From: Bacilli bacterium
GTDB taxonomy: Bacteria; Bacillota_I; Bacilli_A; RFN20; CAG-826
Direction: 5' to 3'
Assembly: GCA_017447725.1 (NCBI GenBank)
Contig: JAFSMX010000012.1
Coordinates: 1 to 37,513, forward strand
DNA length: 37,513 nucleotides
Made by a program: the position numbers and the translations under genes. Positions 17,169 to 25,119 of this stretch are shown here, piece by piece. Positions within the stretch are counted from its first letter, which is position 1, and every line of letters begins with the position of its first letter. Below the pieces are notes generated by a model that saw only the letters and a program-made list of their open reading frames with translations, did no database searches and had not been told where the DNA came from.

Positions 17169-18746
17169 TTACTTGGAAATTGAATCAATATACTCTGTTT
17201 CAACTTTAACATCAAGTCGAGGGAAAAGTACCGTTCCTTTTTCGACTTTTAATTTAGCGTATGGACAGAACTGATGAATTGTTTCGTATTTTTGAAGTTC
17301 CTCAGGCACACCAAATGAAACATAAACTTTTGGAGCACTCTCAACTAAAACTGGGGAGAGAAGTTTGGTTGAAACAAGAATGGTGTTTGTTAGAACCGCC
17401 ATTACATTTCCGAGTTCTTCAGTCTTTCCTTCTTTAGCTAAAACCCAAGGCTGAGTTTCTTCAATATATTTATTCGCAACATTAAGAAGTTCCATGACAC
17501 ATTCAAGAGCTTCTGTTGGTTTTAAATCATCCATTAAAGCTTCATATTGAGAAATTGTTTTCTCCGTCAAAACACGGATATTTTCTTCTTTTTCTCCAGG
17601 ATTTTTAAGTTCTGGTACAACTCCTTCAAAATACTTAGAAATCATCGAAACTGTACGGGAAATTAAGTTTCCGTAATTATTTGCAAGATCTGTGTTTGTA
17701 CGTTCAGCAAATAATTCAGAGGAGAATCGACCATTTGTACCAAAAGAGAATTCTTTAGCTAAGAACCAACGAACTGGATCGACACCGTATCTTTTGATTA
17801 ATGGAATTGGTGAAACAACATTGCCGCGAGATTTAGACATTTTTTCACCATTTAAATCAAGTAATCCGTGAACGAAAACGCGGTCTGGCATTCTTAAACC
17901 AAGTCCTTTAAGGAACATTGGCCAATAAATAACATGGAAACGAGAAATATCAGCTCCAACAATATGAACAATTTCGCAATCTGGATCTTCCCAGAATTTT
18001 TTAAATAAGGAGTCATCTTTCGAATCATAACCTAAAGCTGTAATGTAATTGGTTAGAGCATCTAACCAAACATAGATAACATGTTTTGGGTTTTCTCTAA
18101 TTTGAATTCCCCAGTCAAACGAAGTTCTAGAAACGCATAAGTCATCAAGACCTTTGTTAATAAATGTATTCATCATCTCGTTTTTACGAGAGATTGGAAG
18201 AATAAATTTTGGATTCTCATCCATTAATTTCATTAAATCAGGAAGATATTTCTGCATCTTAAAGAAATAGGCTTCTTCGCTGTCTTTATGAACTGGGCGA
18301 TGACAATCTGGACAAAGGTGTTCTTCACCAACTTGAGTTTCAGTCCAGAACGATTCACAAGGTGTACAATACCAACCTTCATACTTACCAAGATAAATAT
18401 CGTCGTTCTTTAGGAAGTGGGTGAAAATATCTTGGACAACACGAACATGACGTTCTTGAGTTGTACGAATGAAATCATCGTTTGAAATACGCATTGCTTT
18501 CCATAAATCCTGAAATTTTGCAGCGATTTCGTCGACATATTGTTGAGGAGTGACACCTTTTTCTGCGGCCTTATTTTGGATTTTTTGGCCGTGTTCATCG
18601 GTTCCTGTTAAGAAGTATGTTTCAACTCCTCTCATTCTTTTATAGCGCGCTAAAATATCGCACATTGTTGTGCAATATGCGTGACCAATATGCGCCTCAG
18701 CACTTGGATAGTAGATTGGAGTCGTAATATAAAATTTCTTCTTCAT
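17169..18746 (-). CDS. metG: Methionyl-tRNA synthetase
   Basis: Charges tRNA-Met. Class I motifs are present: HIGH (in PSAEAHIGHAY) and KMSKS (GEKMSKSRGN), plus a zinc knuckle with CTPCESFW and CPDCHRP. The length is 525 residues, so it lacks the C-terminal Trbp111-type tRNA-binding domain found in the longer Bacillus enzyme. I start at the ATG at 18746 (MKKKFYITTPIYYPSAEAH) rather than an in-frame GTG three codons upstream; AAGTGA lies before it. There is no T-box leader: only 29 bases separate it from the upstream nuclease gene. Confidence 0.95.
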   Translation of the reverse strand: MKKKFYITTPIYYPSAEAHIGHAYCTTMCDILARYKRMRGVETYFLTGTDEHGQKIQNKAAEKGVTPQQYVDEIAAKFQDLWKAMRISNDDFIRTTQERHVRVVQDIFTHFLKNDDIYLGKYEGWYCTPCESFWTETQVGEEHLCPDCHRPVHKDSEEAYFFKMQKYLPDLMKLMDENPKFILPISRKNEMMNTFINKGLDDLCVSRTSFDWGIQIRENPKHVIYVWLDALTNYITALGYDSKDDSLFKKFWEDPDCEIVHIVGADISRFHVIYWPMFLKGLGLRMPDRVFVHGLLDLNGEKMSKSRGNVVSPIPLIKRYGVDPVRWFLAKEFSFGTNGRFSSELFAERTNTDLANNYGNLISRTVSMISKYFEGVVPELKNPGEKEENIRVLTEKTISQYEALMDDLKPTEALECVMELLNVANKYIEETQPWVLAKEGKTEELGNVMAVLTNTILVSTKLLSPVLVESAPKVYVSFGVPEELQKYETIHQFCPYAKLKVEKGTVLFPRLDVKVETEYIDSISK

Positions 18747-18763
18747 ATGAATCACTTATTTAG

Positions 18764-18784
18764 ATAAAGCATGTTTTACATGCC
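18764..18784 (-). terminator. Weak hairpin at the end of the first endonuclease I gene
   Basis: The minus strand reads GGCATGTAAAACATGCTTTATC: a 6-bp stem GCATGT/ACATGC that overlaps the stop codon, then a short TTTAT. It could attenuate transcription between the nuclease and metG but the T-run is poor. Confidence 0.35.
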
Positions 18785-19669
18785 ACAAATTTGACGAGTT
18801 GTTGCGTTGGTTGAACCCCAAATTTTGCAAGCATATTCTGGGTGATCAACGAATGGGTTGCGGTTGCCTTGTTTGTATTGAGAACCAGAATTGCGGTAAA
18901 GTTCTTGATCACGAACCGCGTATTGGAGGTTCCATCTTAACATGTCGGAGAGTTTGCCCATTGTATTTGGTCTACTCTTGTAATCGACATTGTCGATATC
19001 TTCAATCTTTAATACCGGATCTTTAATAGCAACGTAGAAAATAATACGAGCAGCCTCTCCACGGTATGCTTCAATTTTGTATCCTGGATCGAAGTTTGGA
19101 CTAGATTGCCCATAGAAAATATTGCTACGGCTTTGGTTTGCGTTTGGGTCGGTTGGACGAATGTGTAAGCAATCCATTTCTACTGGATCGGTTTCTTCAT
19201 CACGACCATTTTGTGTTCTAGAAGCTGGCCAAACGTGTTCACGGTTCCATCCTGAACCAGATACACTCGTAATGCTTTGATCTTCATAGAAGCCATAAAT
19301 CTTTCCATCTTCACCATGGTTATCGGTATAGAAACCTGCACCAAGGATTGAGGAATAACCGGTTAATTTTGTAATCTTGCTTTCATTAAAATCGTGGAGT
19401 GCATTGATGAGATCGGTTCCTGTTTTAGAATCATCTAATCCGTTGTAATAATCTCCAACAGGGATGTCATAGACATATTTTGTTCCGAGGATACGTCCAG
19501 TTTCGGAAATTTCCTTTCCTGAAACAGGCCCTACTCTTCCAGTTCCGCCACCGCCACCGCCTTGGCTAGAATCGGTTGTGGAGCGCTTTTTGCTTTTACG
19601 TGGGGTGTTACATCCAGTTAAAAGTAAAGCAATTAGTGGAATGATTAATAGTTTTTTGTTTGAGATCAT
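18776..19669 (-). CDS. Secreted endonuclease I family lipoprotein (copy 1)
   Basis: A 297-residue lipoprotein: hydrophobic signal with lipobox LTGC (lipid Cys20), a short Lys/Ser/Gly-rich spacer (residues 21-50 with six Gly in a row), and an endonuclease I (EndA/NucM) domain. The His-Me finger catalytic motif is WNREHVWP (His145) and the metal-binding Asn region is DPNANQSRSN (174-183); the domain ends with NPFVDHPEYACKIW. It probably degrades DNA outside the cell for nutrients. I chose the ATG at 19669, which has a GAGGAGG Shine-Dalgarno site 8 bases away; an in-frame TTG farther upstream lacks one. A tandem paralogue lies upstream. Confidence 0.88.
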   Translation of the reverse strand: MISNKKLLIIPLIALLLTGCNTPRKSKKRSTTDSSQGGGGGGTGRVGPVSGKEISETGRILGTKYVYDIPVGDYYNGLDDSKTGTDLINALHDFNESKITKLTGYSSILGAGFYTDNHGEDGKIYGFYEDQSITSVSGSGWNREHVWPASRTQNGRDEETDPVEMDCLHIRPTDPNANQSRSNIFYGQSSPNFDPGYKIEAYRGEAARIIFYVAIKDPVLKIEDIDNVDYKSRPNTMGKLSDMLRWNLQYAVRDQELYRNSGSQYKQGNRNPFVDHPEYACKIWGSTNATTRQICGM

Positions 19670-19739
19670 TACTTTTGCCTCCTCGGACAATATCTAACTA
19701 ATAATATAACATGATTTTATCATCATACATTATTGAAAC

Positions 19740-20924
19740 TTATTTAGACCAGATACGTGCGGCGTATTCTGGGTGATCAATAAATGGGTTTCTATTATGT
19801 TGAAAATCAGTGAAGATTAAATCATTACGATGCTTTTCAAATTCATCAACTGGGTCTTCTTGGTGCCATTGTAGAAGGACATCAAGATGTCCCCACCATC
19901 CATCGGAATTATTATTTGTGTCTTCAAAAGATAAATATAATGGGCAGTTTGTGTCAGATCCATCTGCGTATCGAGTTGCCATATAAAAGAGTGCTCTAGC
20001 GACATCGCCTCTATCACATGCTTGAGGCATGTAACAAGCATTTGGAAGAAGTAAACCGGAGTTATCTCCATTACCATCTTTTACATATGTAACACCGCTC
20101 TGACTTGTGCTTAAATTGTTGAAACAATAATTACTTCTTGTTCCGTTGTTGTTTTTATCCGAAGCTCTTAAATGATGTAAATCGCTATAAGAATAGTAAG
20201 AATCACTACTAAATGACCCATTAGATTTCGCCCAAATATGTTCCTTGTCCCATACATCGGTGTAATCATTTCTCGTATAAGCCTTATCTTCATTATCGTG
20301 CAAATAAATAATGTGCATATAAGGATTGGTATCGTTTTTATCTGGAGATTTATTCCAATCACGATCGGTATAAGTCATACAATCAGCCAAAGATTTGTAG
20401 GCAATTTTTGTATGGCCGTTTTTGATAATTCCATTAAGTTTATTTCGCAATGTTTCGCCAGAATCAGTATCTTTTACGCTAGCGTAATATGCATCCACAA
20501 CTGGATCAACCGAACTACTTGAAGTAGGGATTGGTGTTGAAGAACTTGAAGGTTGAGGAGGAACAACAGAGCTACTACTTGGTGCAGGTGGAATAACGCT
20601 TGATTCACTGGTTGGAGCAGGTGTTGAACTGCTACTTGGTGCAGGCGGAATAACGCTTGTTGCTGAAGTAGGCGCCGGTGTTGAACTACTCGAAGTAGGA
20701 GGAACCTCGCTAGTTTGGGAAGTTGGAGTAGGTTCGCTACTTGATGAAGTTCCGGCACTTGTTGGAGCAGCTCCAGAAGAAGATACCCCAGCAGAAGATG
20801 AGGATATTTCCGAAGTTAAAGAACTCGAACTATTTTTCCTTGGTTTCTTCTTCGGGGTGGTTGTACAACCACTAATAGTTAGAGCGAGTAAACTTAGTAA
20901 AATTCCGGAGATATTCTTGCGCAT
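19740..20924 (-). CDS. Secreted endonuclease I family lipoprotein (copy 2) with Ser/Pro/Thr linker
   Basis: A 394-residue paralogue of the neighbouring nuclease. The signal peptide ends in the lipobox ISGC (lipid Cys20). Residues about 31-139 are a low-complexity Ser/Pro/Thr/Ala linker containing a 19-residue repeat (SSSSTPAPTS-x-x-SVIPPAP) in tandem, likely a flexible, wall-spanning or glycosylated stalk. The catalytic domain follows: WDKEHIWAKS (His229), DLHHLRASDKNNNGTRSN (248-265), and the terminal NPFIDHPEYAARIW. It probably holds the nuclease away from the membrane to cut DNA in the surroundings. The start is not preceded by a Shine-Dalgarno site. Confidence 0.88.
   Translation of the reverse strand: MRKNISGILLSLLALTISGCTTTPKKKPRKNSSSSLTSEISSSSAGVSSSGAAPTSAGTSSSSEPTPTSQTSEVPPTSSSSTPAPTSATSVIPPAPSSSSTPAPTSESSVIPPAPSSSSVVPPQPSSSSTPIPTSSSSVDPVVDAYYASVKDTDSGETLRNKLNGIIKNGHTKIAYKSLADCMTYTDRDWNKSPDKNDTNPYMHIIYLHDNEDKAYTRNDYTDVWDKEHIWAKSNGSFSSDSYYSYSDLHHLRASDKNNNGTRSNYCFNNLSTSQSGVTYVKDGNGDNSGLLLPNACYMPQACDRGDVARALFYMATRYADGSDTNCPLYLSFEDTNNNSDGWWGHLDVLLQWHQEDPVDEFEKHRNDLIFTDFQHNRNPFIDHPEYAARIWSK
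20581..20694. repeat. 57-base tandem repeat in the nuclease linker
   Basis: Two copies of a 57-base unit begin with GGTGCAGG(T/C)GGAATAACGCTT at 20581 and 20638 on the plus strand, encoding the 19-residue Ser/Pro repeat on the minus strand. The copies differ at several positions, so the duplication is not recent. Such repeats can change copy number by slippage in multiples of 19 codons. Confidence 0.7.
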
Positions 20925-20932
20925 ATAGTTAT

Positions 20933-20962
20933 TGTATACTAACTTTTTATTATATAAAACAA
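20933..20962 (-). promoter_or_regulatory. Promoter of the second nuclease, leaderless type
   Basis: A -35 TTGTTT and a -10 TATACA are 18 bases apart on the minus strand; the -10 ends 8 bases before the ATG. A second TATAAT-like box lies within the spacer region, so the true -10 is uncertain, but no choice provides a Shine-Dalgarno site. Confidence 0.45.
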
Positions 20963-20989
20963 AGTTATATAGTTTTTATAAGAAAGTAA

Positions 20990-21012
20990 TAAAAAACCGT
21001 CGATTGACGGTC
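20990..21012 (-). terminator. rpmE terminator
   Basis: The minus strand stem ACCGTC / GACGGT with an AATC loop runs into TTTTTTATT, 16 bases after the rpmE stop. Confidence 0.85.
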
Positions 21013-21027
21013 ATTTTATGTATTAGA

Positions 21028-21231
21028 TTACTTAATTCCGTATTTTTTATTGAATCGATCAACACGGCCATCGGCAGCAACGAAACGTTGTTTGCCAGTG
21101 TAGAATGGGTGACAGTTGGCACAGGTATCAACCTTAATGTCTTTTCTTGTGCTGTGGGTTTTGAATTTGCTACCACAGGAGATGCAAGTCACTTCTACTT
21201 CGTAAACTTGTGGGTGAATATCTTTTTTCAT
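21028..21231 (-). CDS. rpmE: 50S ribosomal protein L31, zinc-binding type
   Basis: A 67-residue L31. The zinc-binding form is shown by Cys16-x-x-Cys19 (CISC) and Cys37-x-x-Cys40 (CANC); zinc-free paralogues lose these. The N-terminal [16 protein letters not shown] and the central [11 protein letters not shown] are typical. It is monocistronic, with its own promoter, a structured leader of about 50 bases and a terminator. An AGAAGGAG Shine-Dalgarno site precedes the ATG at about 9 bases. No YkuU-like zinc-free copy is in the window. Confidence 0.96.
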   Translation of the reverse strand: MKKDIHPQVYEVEVTCISCGSKFKTHSTRKDIKVDTCANCHPFYTGKQRFVAADGRVDRFNKKYGIK

Positions 21232-21239
21232 AAATCTTT

Positions 21240-21282
21240 AACTCCTTCTGCCTTAGGGCTCAAGTGGCTCCTAAAGAAAGTT
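21240..21282 (-). promoter_or_regulatory. Structured rpmE leader that can hide the Shine-Dalgarno site
   Basis: On the minus strand, CTTTAGG pairs with CCTAAGG (7 bp, one G-U) around a 12-base loop, and just outside it AACTTT pairs with GGAGTT (6 bp, two G-U), which contains the ribosome-binding core GGAG. The two stems are in register, with a CAGAA bulge on one side. Autoregulatory leaders of L31 are known in several phyla, so this is a plausible site where free L31 blocks its own translation. The pairing is read by eye. Confidence 0.5.
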
Positions 21283-21290
21283 GCTCGTTA

Positions 21291-21319
21291 ATGATACCAA
21301 TGAGATTTAGCAAAATCAA
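21291..21319 (-). promoter_or_regulatory. rpmE promoter
   Basis: TTGATT, exactly 17 bases, then extended -10 TGGTATCAT on the minus strand. The predicted mRNA has a leader of about 53 bases, in contrast with the leaderless promoters elsewhere in the window. Confidence 0.7.
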
Positions 21320-21365
21320 CAAATAAAAGATTTATTCTTTTCTTTAATTAAGTTAGTCGCATCAA

Positions 21366-21386
21366 TATAATTGAAAATACGGAGGT
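21366..21386 (+). promoter_or_regulatory. tldD -10 box and ribosome-binding site
   Basis: A perfect TATAAT is followed by a GGAGGT Shine-Dalgarno site 6 bases before the ATG. The -35 (TTAATT about 16 bases upstream) is weak. Confidence 0.6.
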
Positions 21387-21392
21387 AGAAAT

Positions 21393-22790
21393 ATGCCATC
21401 GAAATCAGCTTATTTATCAATTCTAAATACTGCTCTTTCTACTGGTGGAGACTATGCAGAAATCTATATTGAAGAAAAGATTTCTCAAGTAGTATCCATT
21501 GAAAATGGAAAAGTAGATGCTTCTAGTGTTTCTAAAACTTATGGAGCAGGTCTTAGAATCTTACAAAACGTAAATAGTGTTTATGGATACACCAATGATG
21601 TTTCTACAAAAGGACTCCTTGAATTAGCTAAATCTCTTTCTAATTCATTTAATGGAAAACAAGTTCTCAAAGTAGAAACATTAAAAACCAAACATTTTAA
21701 AAATAATCATCCTGCTCAAGAACCACTTAGTGAGGTGAGTGTCGAAGACAAAATTAACTACATTCGACCAGCAGAAAAGGTAATGCGTGAATACGACAAA
21801 AGAATCGTTCGTACAAAAGCCGCATTCGCTAATTCTCAATCAAAAATTACGATTATTAACTCAAACGGATTAATTGTTCACGATGAAAAGGAACGTGGAC
21901 GTGCGATCTTATCTGCCATTGCTTCAGATGGAGAAAAATACGAAACAGCATTTGAAGGTCCAGGAGCAATGTCCGGATTTGAACATTTTAAAAACGATGT
22001 TGATCTAGTTGCTCTAGCAAAAGAAGCAGCAAAATCAGCAATTACAATGCTTTCTGCTAAAGATTGCCCAAGCGGAAAAATGACTGTTGTTATCGGTAAT
22101 GGTAACGGAGGTGTCATTTTCCACGAGGCTTGTGGACACTCCTTAGAAGCTACATCAGTGTCGAAAAACTTATCTGTTTTCTCTAACAAACTTGGAACGC
22201 AAATTGCTTCCAAAGTTGTTAGTGCTGTCGATGATGGAACAATCGCCAATTCCTGGGGATCAAATAACATCGATGATGAAGGGAACAAAACTCAAAAAGT
22301 CGTTTTAATTGAAAACGGCATTCTTAAAAACTACCTTGTCGACACTGTTGGTGGACGCCGTATGGGCATGAAACCAAACGGATGTTCTCGTAGAGAATCA
22401 TATAAGTATGAACCAACATCTAGAATGTCTAACACATATATTTGTAACGGAAAGTCAACTCCAGAAGAAATTATTGCTGCAACCAAACTTGGTTTATATG
22501 CAAAAACACTTTCTGGTGGTTCAGTTAATCCGGCAACCGGAGAATTTAACTTTGGTTGCAGCGAGGCCTACATCATTAGAGATGGAAAAATCTGCGAACC
22601 AGTTCGTGGAGCTTCTTTAATTGGTACAGGCGGAGAAGTATTAATGAACATTGATATGGTTGGAAATGATTGTGACCGTAGTAATGGAATGTGCGGTGCT
22701 TCTAGTGGTTATATTCCAGTTGATATTGGTCAGCCTACAATCCGTGTTCAAAACATTTTAGTCGGTGGAAATGGAGGAGAATTAAAATGA
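21393..22790 (+). CDS. tldD: Metalloprotease TldD
   Basis: The catalytic subunit of the TldD/TldE zinc protease, which trims unfolded or leader-bearing peptides and, in some bacteria, matures ribosomal natural products such as microcin B17. The zinc motif HEACGH (His244, Glu245, His249) is preceded by the usual glycine-rich stretch GNGNGG and followed by SLEA; the C-terminal part contains the TldD signature with MGMKPNGCSRRE and CGASSGYIPVDIGQP. Length is 465 residues. The stop is UGA inside the ATGA overlap with tldE, and the pair is translated together. No precursor-peptide gene is nearby, so a housekeeping proteolytic role is more likely here. Confidence 0.9.
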   Translation: MPSKSAYLSILNTALSTGGDYAEIYIEEKISQVVSIENGKVDASSVSKTYGAGLRILQNVNSVYGYTNDVSTKGLLELAKSLSNSFNGKQVLKVETLKTKHFKNNHPAQEPLSEVSVEDKINYIRPAEKVMREYDKRIVRTKAAFANSQSKITIINSNGLIVHDEKERGRAILSAIASDGEKYETAFEGPGAMSGFEHFKNDVDLVALAKEAAKSAITMLSAKDCPSGKMTVVIGNGNGGVIFHEACGHSLEATSVSKNLSVFSNKLGTQIASKVVSAVDDGTIANSWGSNNIDDEGNKTQKVVLIENGILKNYLVDTVGGRRMGMKPNGCSRRESYKYEPTSRMSNTYICNGKSTPEEIIAATKLGLYAKTLSGGSVNPATGEFNFGCSEAYIIRDGKICEPVRGASLIGTGGEVLMNIDMVGNDCDRSNGMCGASSGYIPVDIGQPTIRVQNILVGGNGGELK

Positions 22791-24118
22791 GATTTAATAC
22801 AAAAAAATTCTTTGAATTAGCTAAAGCTCATGGTTTTGAAGCAGCTGATTTAAACATTTCCAAAGGCCACTCAATGTCAATGACTCTCTACCATGGGGAA
22901 ATTGAAAACTATAGCGAAGAAAACACCACTGATGCTGTTGCTCGCGGAATTATTAATGGAAAACTCGGTGGATGTGTCACAGAAAAATTTGATAAGAACA
23001 CGATTGAATTCATGATTGATTCAATTGAGAAGACTGCAAGAGTTATTGAAACTAACGACCCAGTAATTATTTATAAAGGAAGCAAAAAGTATCATCGCGG
23101 AAGTTACTATAACAAAGCACTCTTTGAAGTTCCTTTTGAAGAAAAGAAGAAAATCCTTTTTGAAATTGAGAAGAAACTTTTTGCTTACGACAAAAGAATC
23201 AACGAAGTCGCTAGCGTTTCCTATTCCGAAAGTAGTGATGATTCAATCCTTCAAAACTCGTATGGTTTGAAACTGAAAACAAAGAAATCTGATTTCTCGA
23301 TTGTTGCCCAAATTACCGCAAAAGAAAAAGACGAGATTCGCTCAAATTATGCGGTTTTTGCTGGAAATAATTTAGAAGAATTCGATATTGATAAATTTGT
23401 TAAAGAATTAGCCGATGAAACACTTAAAAAACTCGGCAGTTCTCAATGCAAATCCAAAAAATACCCAGTAATTTTAAACCCAGATTGCAGCGCTACACTA
23501 ATTCGTGCTTTCTTATCTAGCACCAATGCCGAAGATGTTCAAAAGAATAGTTCATTATTCATCGGAAAACTTCATCAACAAATTGCTAGTAAAAAGTTAA
23601 CAGTCACTGAAAACCCACTTACAAAAAATGTTTTCTTCGACTACTACGATGATGAGGGTGTTGCTATTAATAAGAAGGACATTGTTAAAAAAGGAGTTCT
23701 TCAAACTTACCTTTATACATTAGAAACCGCTGCCAAGGATGGAGTTGAACCAACTGGTAATGGATACCGCGGAGCGGGTAAAGCTAGCGCTGGCTTAGGT
23801 TACATCATTGTTAAACCGGGACGTAAATCGGAAGAAGAAATGATGTCTTCGATTAAAGAAGGTGTCTACATTACTGACTTAGAAGGTTTACACGCTGGCA
23901 TGAACGCTAGAAGCGGAAACTTCTCCTTACAATCCCAGGGATTTATGATTCGCGATGGAAAACTTGCTGAACCTCTCTCCTTAATTACTGTTTCTGGCAA
24001 CTTAGTGGAGATGTTTAATAACATTAAAGACGTTGGATCGAATTCAAAATTCCTTTTAGGAAGCAAAGCTTCTTGTCCATCAATAAGCTTTCAAAAATTG
24101 TTCGTTTCTGGCGAATAA
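22787..24118 (+). CDS. tldE: TldE (PmbA) subunit of the TldD/TldE protease
   Basis: The non-catalytic partner of TldD. It shares the TldD/PmbA fold but lacks a HExxxH motif, and shows the typical C-terminal features: a GNGYRG loop, the VKPG segment, and ITDLEGLHAGMNARSGNFSLQSQGF. Length is 443 residues. It starts at the ATG of the ATGA that ends tldD. The two proteins form a heterodimer that encloses the zinc site. A strong bidirectional terminator follows. Confidence 0.9.
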   Translation: MRFNTKKFFELAKAHGFEAADLNISKGHSMSMTLYHGEIENYSEENTTDAVARGIINGKLGGCVTEKFDKNTIEFMIDSIEKTARVIETNDPVIIYKGSKKYHRGSYYNKALFEVPFEEKKKILFEIEKKLFAYDKRINEVASVSYSESSDDSILQNSYGLKLKTKKSDFSIVAQITAKEKDEIRSNYAVFAGNNLEEFDIDKFVKELADETLKKLGSSQCKSKKYPVILNPDCSATLIRAFLSSTNAEDVQKNSSLFIGKLHQQIASKKLTVTENPLTKNVFFDYYDDEGVAINKKDIVKKGVLQTYLYTLETAAKDGVEPTGNGYRGAGKASAGLGYIIVKPGRKSEEEMMSSIKEGVYITDLEGLHAGMNARSGNFSLQSQGFMIRDGKLAEPLSLITVSGNLVEMFNNIKDVGSNSKFLLGSKASCPSISFQKLFVSGE

Positions 24119-24122
24119 ACAA

Positions 24123-24156
24123 CAAAAAAACTCGAGATTGCTTCTCGAGTTTTTGT
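24123..24156 (+). terminator. Bidirectional terminator between tldE and degV
   Basis: AAACTCGAGA / TCTCGAGTTT around a short loop, with TTTTT on one side and AAAAAA on the other, so it can terminate both convergent genes. Confidence 0.88.
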
Positions 24157-24160
24157 TTGC

Positions 24161-25012
24161 TTATTTCTTAATATAGAGAATACCAATTGTTCCGTAACCA
24201 CAGTGGGTTGAGATAACACAACCAGCACGTGTTTCGTGAATACATTTTGGGTCAATCATTTTTCCTAATTCAGCGTGGAGATAATCCGCAACTTCTCTAG
24301 AGGTTCCAGCGTGTGTAATCATAACGTTTTCAAGATCAACATTTGGGAAGTCTTCTTTGAAGACATTGAGAAGTTCGTTTGCAGCCATCTTCAATGTTCC
24401 ACGAGGTTTTTTGTAAACAATTAATTTACCATCAATGACCTTAATCATTGGGTGAATGTGGAAGAGATGACCAAAGATTTTAGCGGTTCCGCTACAACGA
24501 CCACCTTTATGAAGGTAATCAAGGGTATCAACAATGAATTGGGAAGAGATTTTACTTGCTAAAGGACTAACTTCTTCACAAATCTCTTTTGCTGACTTTC
24601 CTTCTTTAGCCAAACGACCGATTTTTAAAGCCAATAATCCAGTTCCTGAAGAAAGATTCAAGGAATCAACTAAATAAATACGATCATCTGGGAAAGCAGA
24701 TTTAGCAATGGTTGCGCTTTGGAAGTTGGTTGATAATGTTGAACCAATTCCGGTAAAAACAATATCGTAACCTTGATCAATGTATTTTCTAAATACTTCT
24801 TCAATAACAGCTGGGGATGCGGCAGCAGAACTTGGAAGAGTTTTCTTTTCTTTAACCTTCGCATAAAGCTCATCCGGAGTAAGAGTAACATTATCTAGAT
24901 AATTCTCTTCACCGAAGTTGACATTTAGAGGAATTACTTCGATGTCAAATTCTTTATATAACTCCGGCGTTAAATCGGCAGTTGAATCAACAATAACTTT
25001 TACTTTGTTCAT
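24161..25012 (-). CDS. DegV family fatty-acid-binding protein
   Basis: DegV proteins bind one fatty acid in a pocket between two domains; those studied deliver exogenous fatty acids to the FakA kinase as FakB. The 283-residue protein starts with the family motif VKVIVDSTADLTPE, and contains TSSAA-like LPSSAAASP, GIGSTLSTNFQSA, the loop SLNLSSGTG, and THAGTSREVA. No fakA lies nearby. I use the ATG at 25012, preceded by AGGTG at 7 bases; an in-frame GTG three codons upstream is also possible. It is monocistronic and shares its terminator with tldE. Confidence 0.88.
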   Translation of the reverse strand: MNKVKVIVDSTADLTPELYKEFDIEVIPLNVNFGEENYLDNVTLTPDELYAKVKEKKTLPSSAAASPAVIEEVFRKYIDQGYDIVFTGIGSTLSTNFQSATIAKSAFPDDRIYLVDSLNLSSGTGLLALKIGRLAKEGKSAKEICEEVSPLASKISSQFIVDTLDYLHKGGRCSGTAKIFGHLFHIHPMIKVIDGKLIVYKKPRGTLKMAANELLNVFKEDFPNVDLENVMITHAGTSREVADYLHAELGKMIDPKCIHETRAGCVISTHCGYGTIGILYIKK

Positions 25013-25090
25013 ATATAACACCTGTTCTTTTCTTATATATTAGACAAAAAATTTGAATTTCACACTATTTTATTTAATTAAATAATGAAT

Positions 25091-25111
25091 TATAATCATT
25101 TTAACCTTGGA
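25091..25111 (+). promoter_or_regulatory. mscL -10 box and ribosome-binding site
   Basis: TATAAT at 25091 is followed by GGAGGAG ending about 5 bases before the ATG. The -35 is not clear. This is a leadered promoter, unlike others in the window. Confidence 0.55.
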
Positions 25112-25119
25112 GGAGAAAT

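Noticed and set aside
17150-17185. A terminator between the convergent DUF3810 and metG genes.
   Set aside because: Only short imperfect pairing (CGG/CCG) and no T-run are present in the 6-base gap and its flanks.
19711-19723. ATGATTTTATCAT inverted repeat upstream of the first nuclease as an operator or terminator.
   Set aside because: It is short and made almost only of A and T, with no T-run; chance is likely in this sequence.
20474-20758. A 94-codon minus-strand frame rich in Leu and Gln inside the nuclease linker.
   Set aside because: It is an alternate frame of the Ser/Pro repeat region and only reflects the repetitive codons.
20932-21291. A 119-codon plus-strand open frame across rpmE.
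   Set aside because: It is the antisense shadow of the rpmE gene and its leader; no ribosome-binding site and no recognisable protein.
22788-22790. Mollicutes-like genome suggested UGA might encode Trp.
   Set aside because: tldD and psuG end on UGA at family-typical lengths in ATGA overlaps, and conserved Trp positions use UGG, so UGA is a stop.
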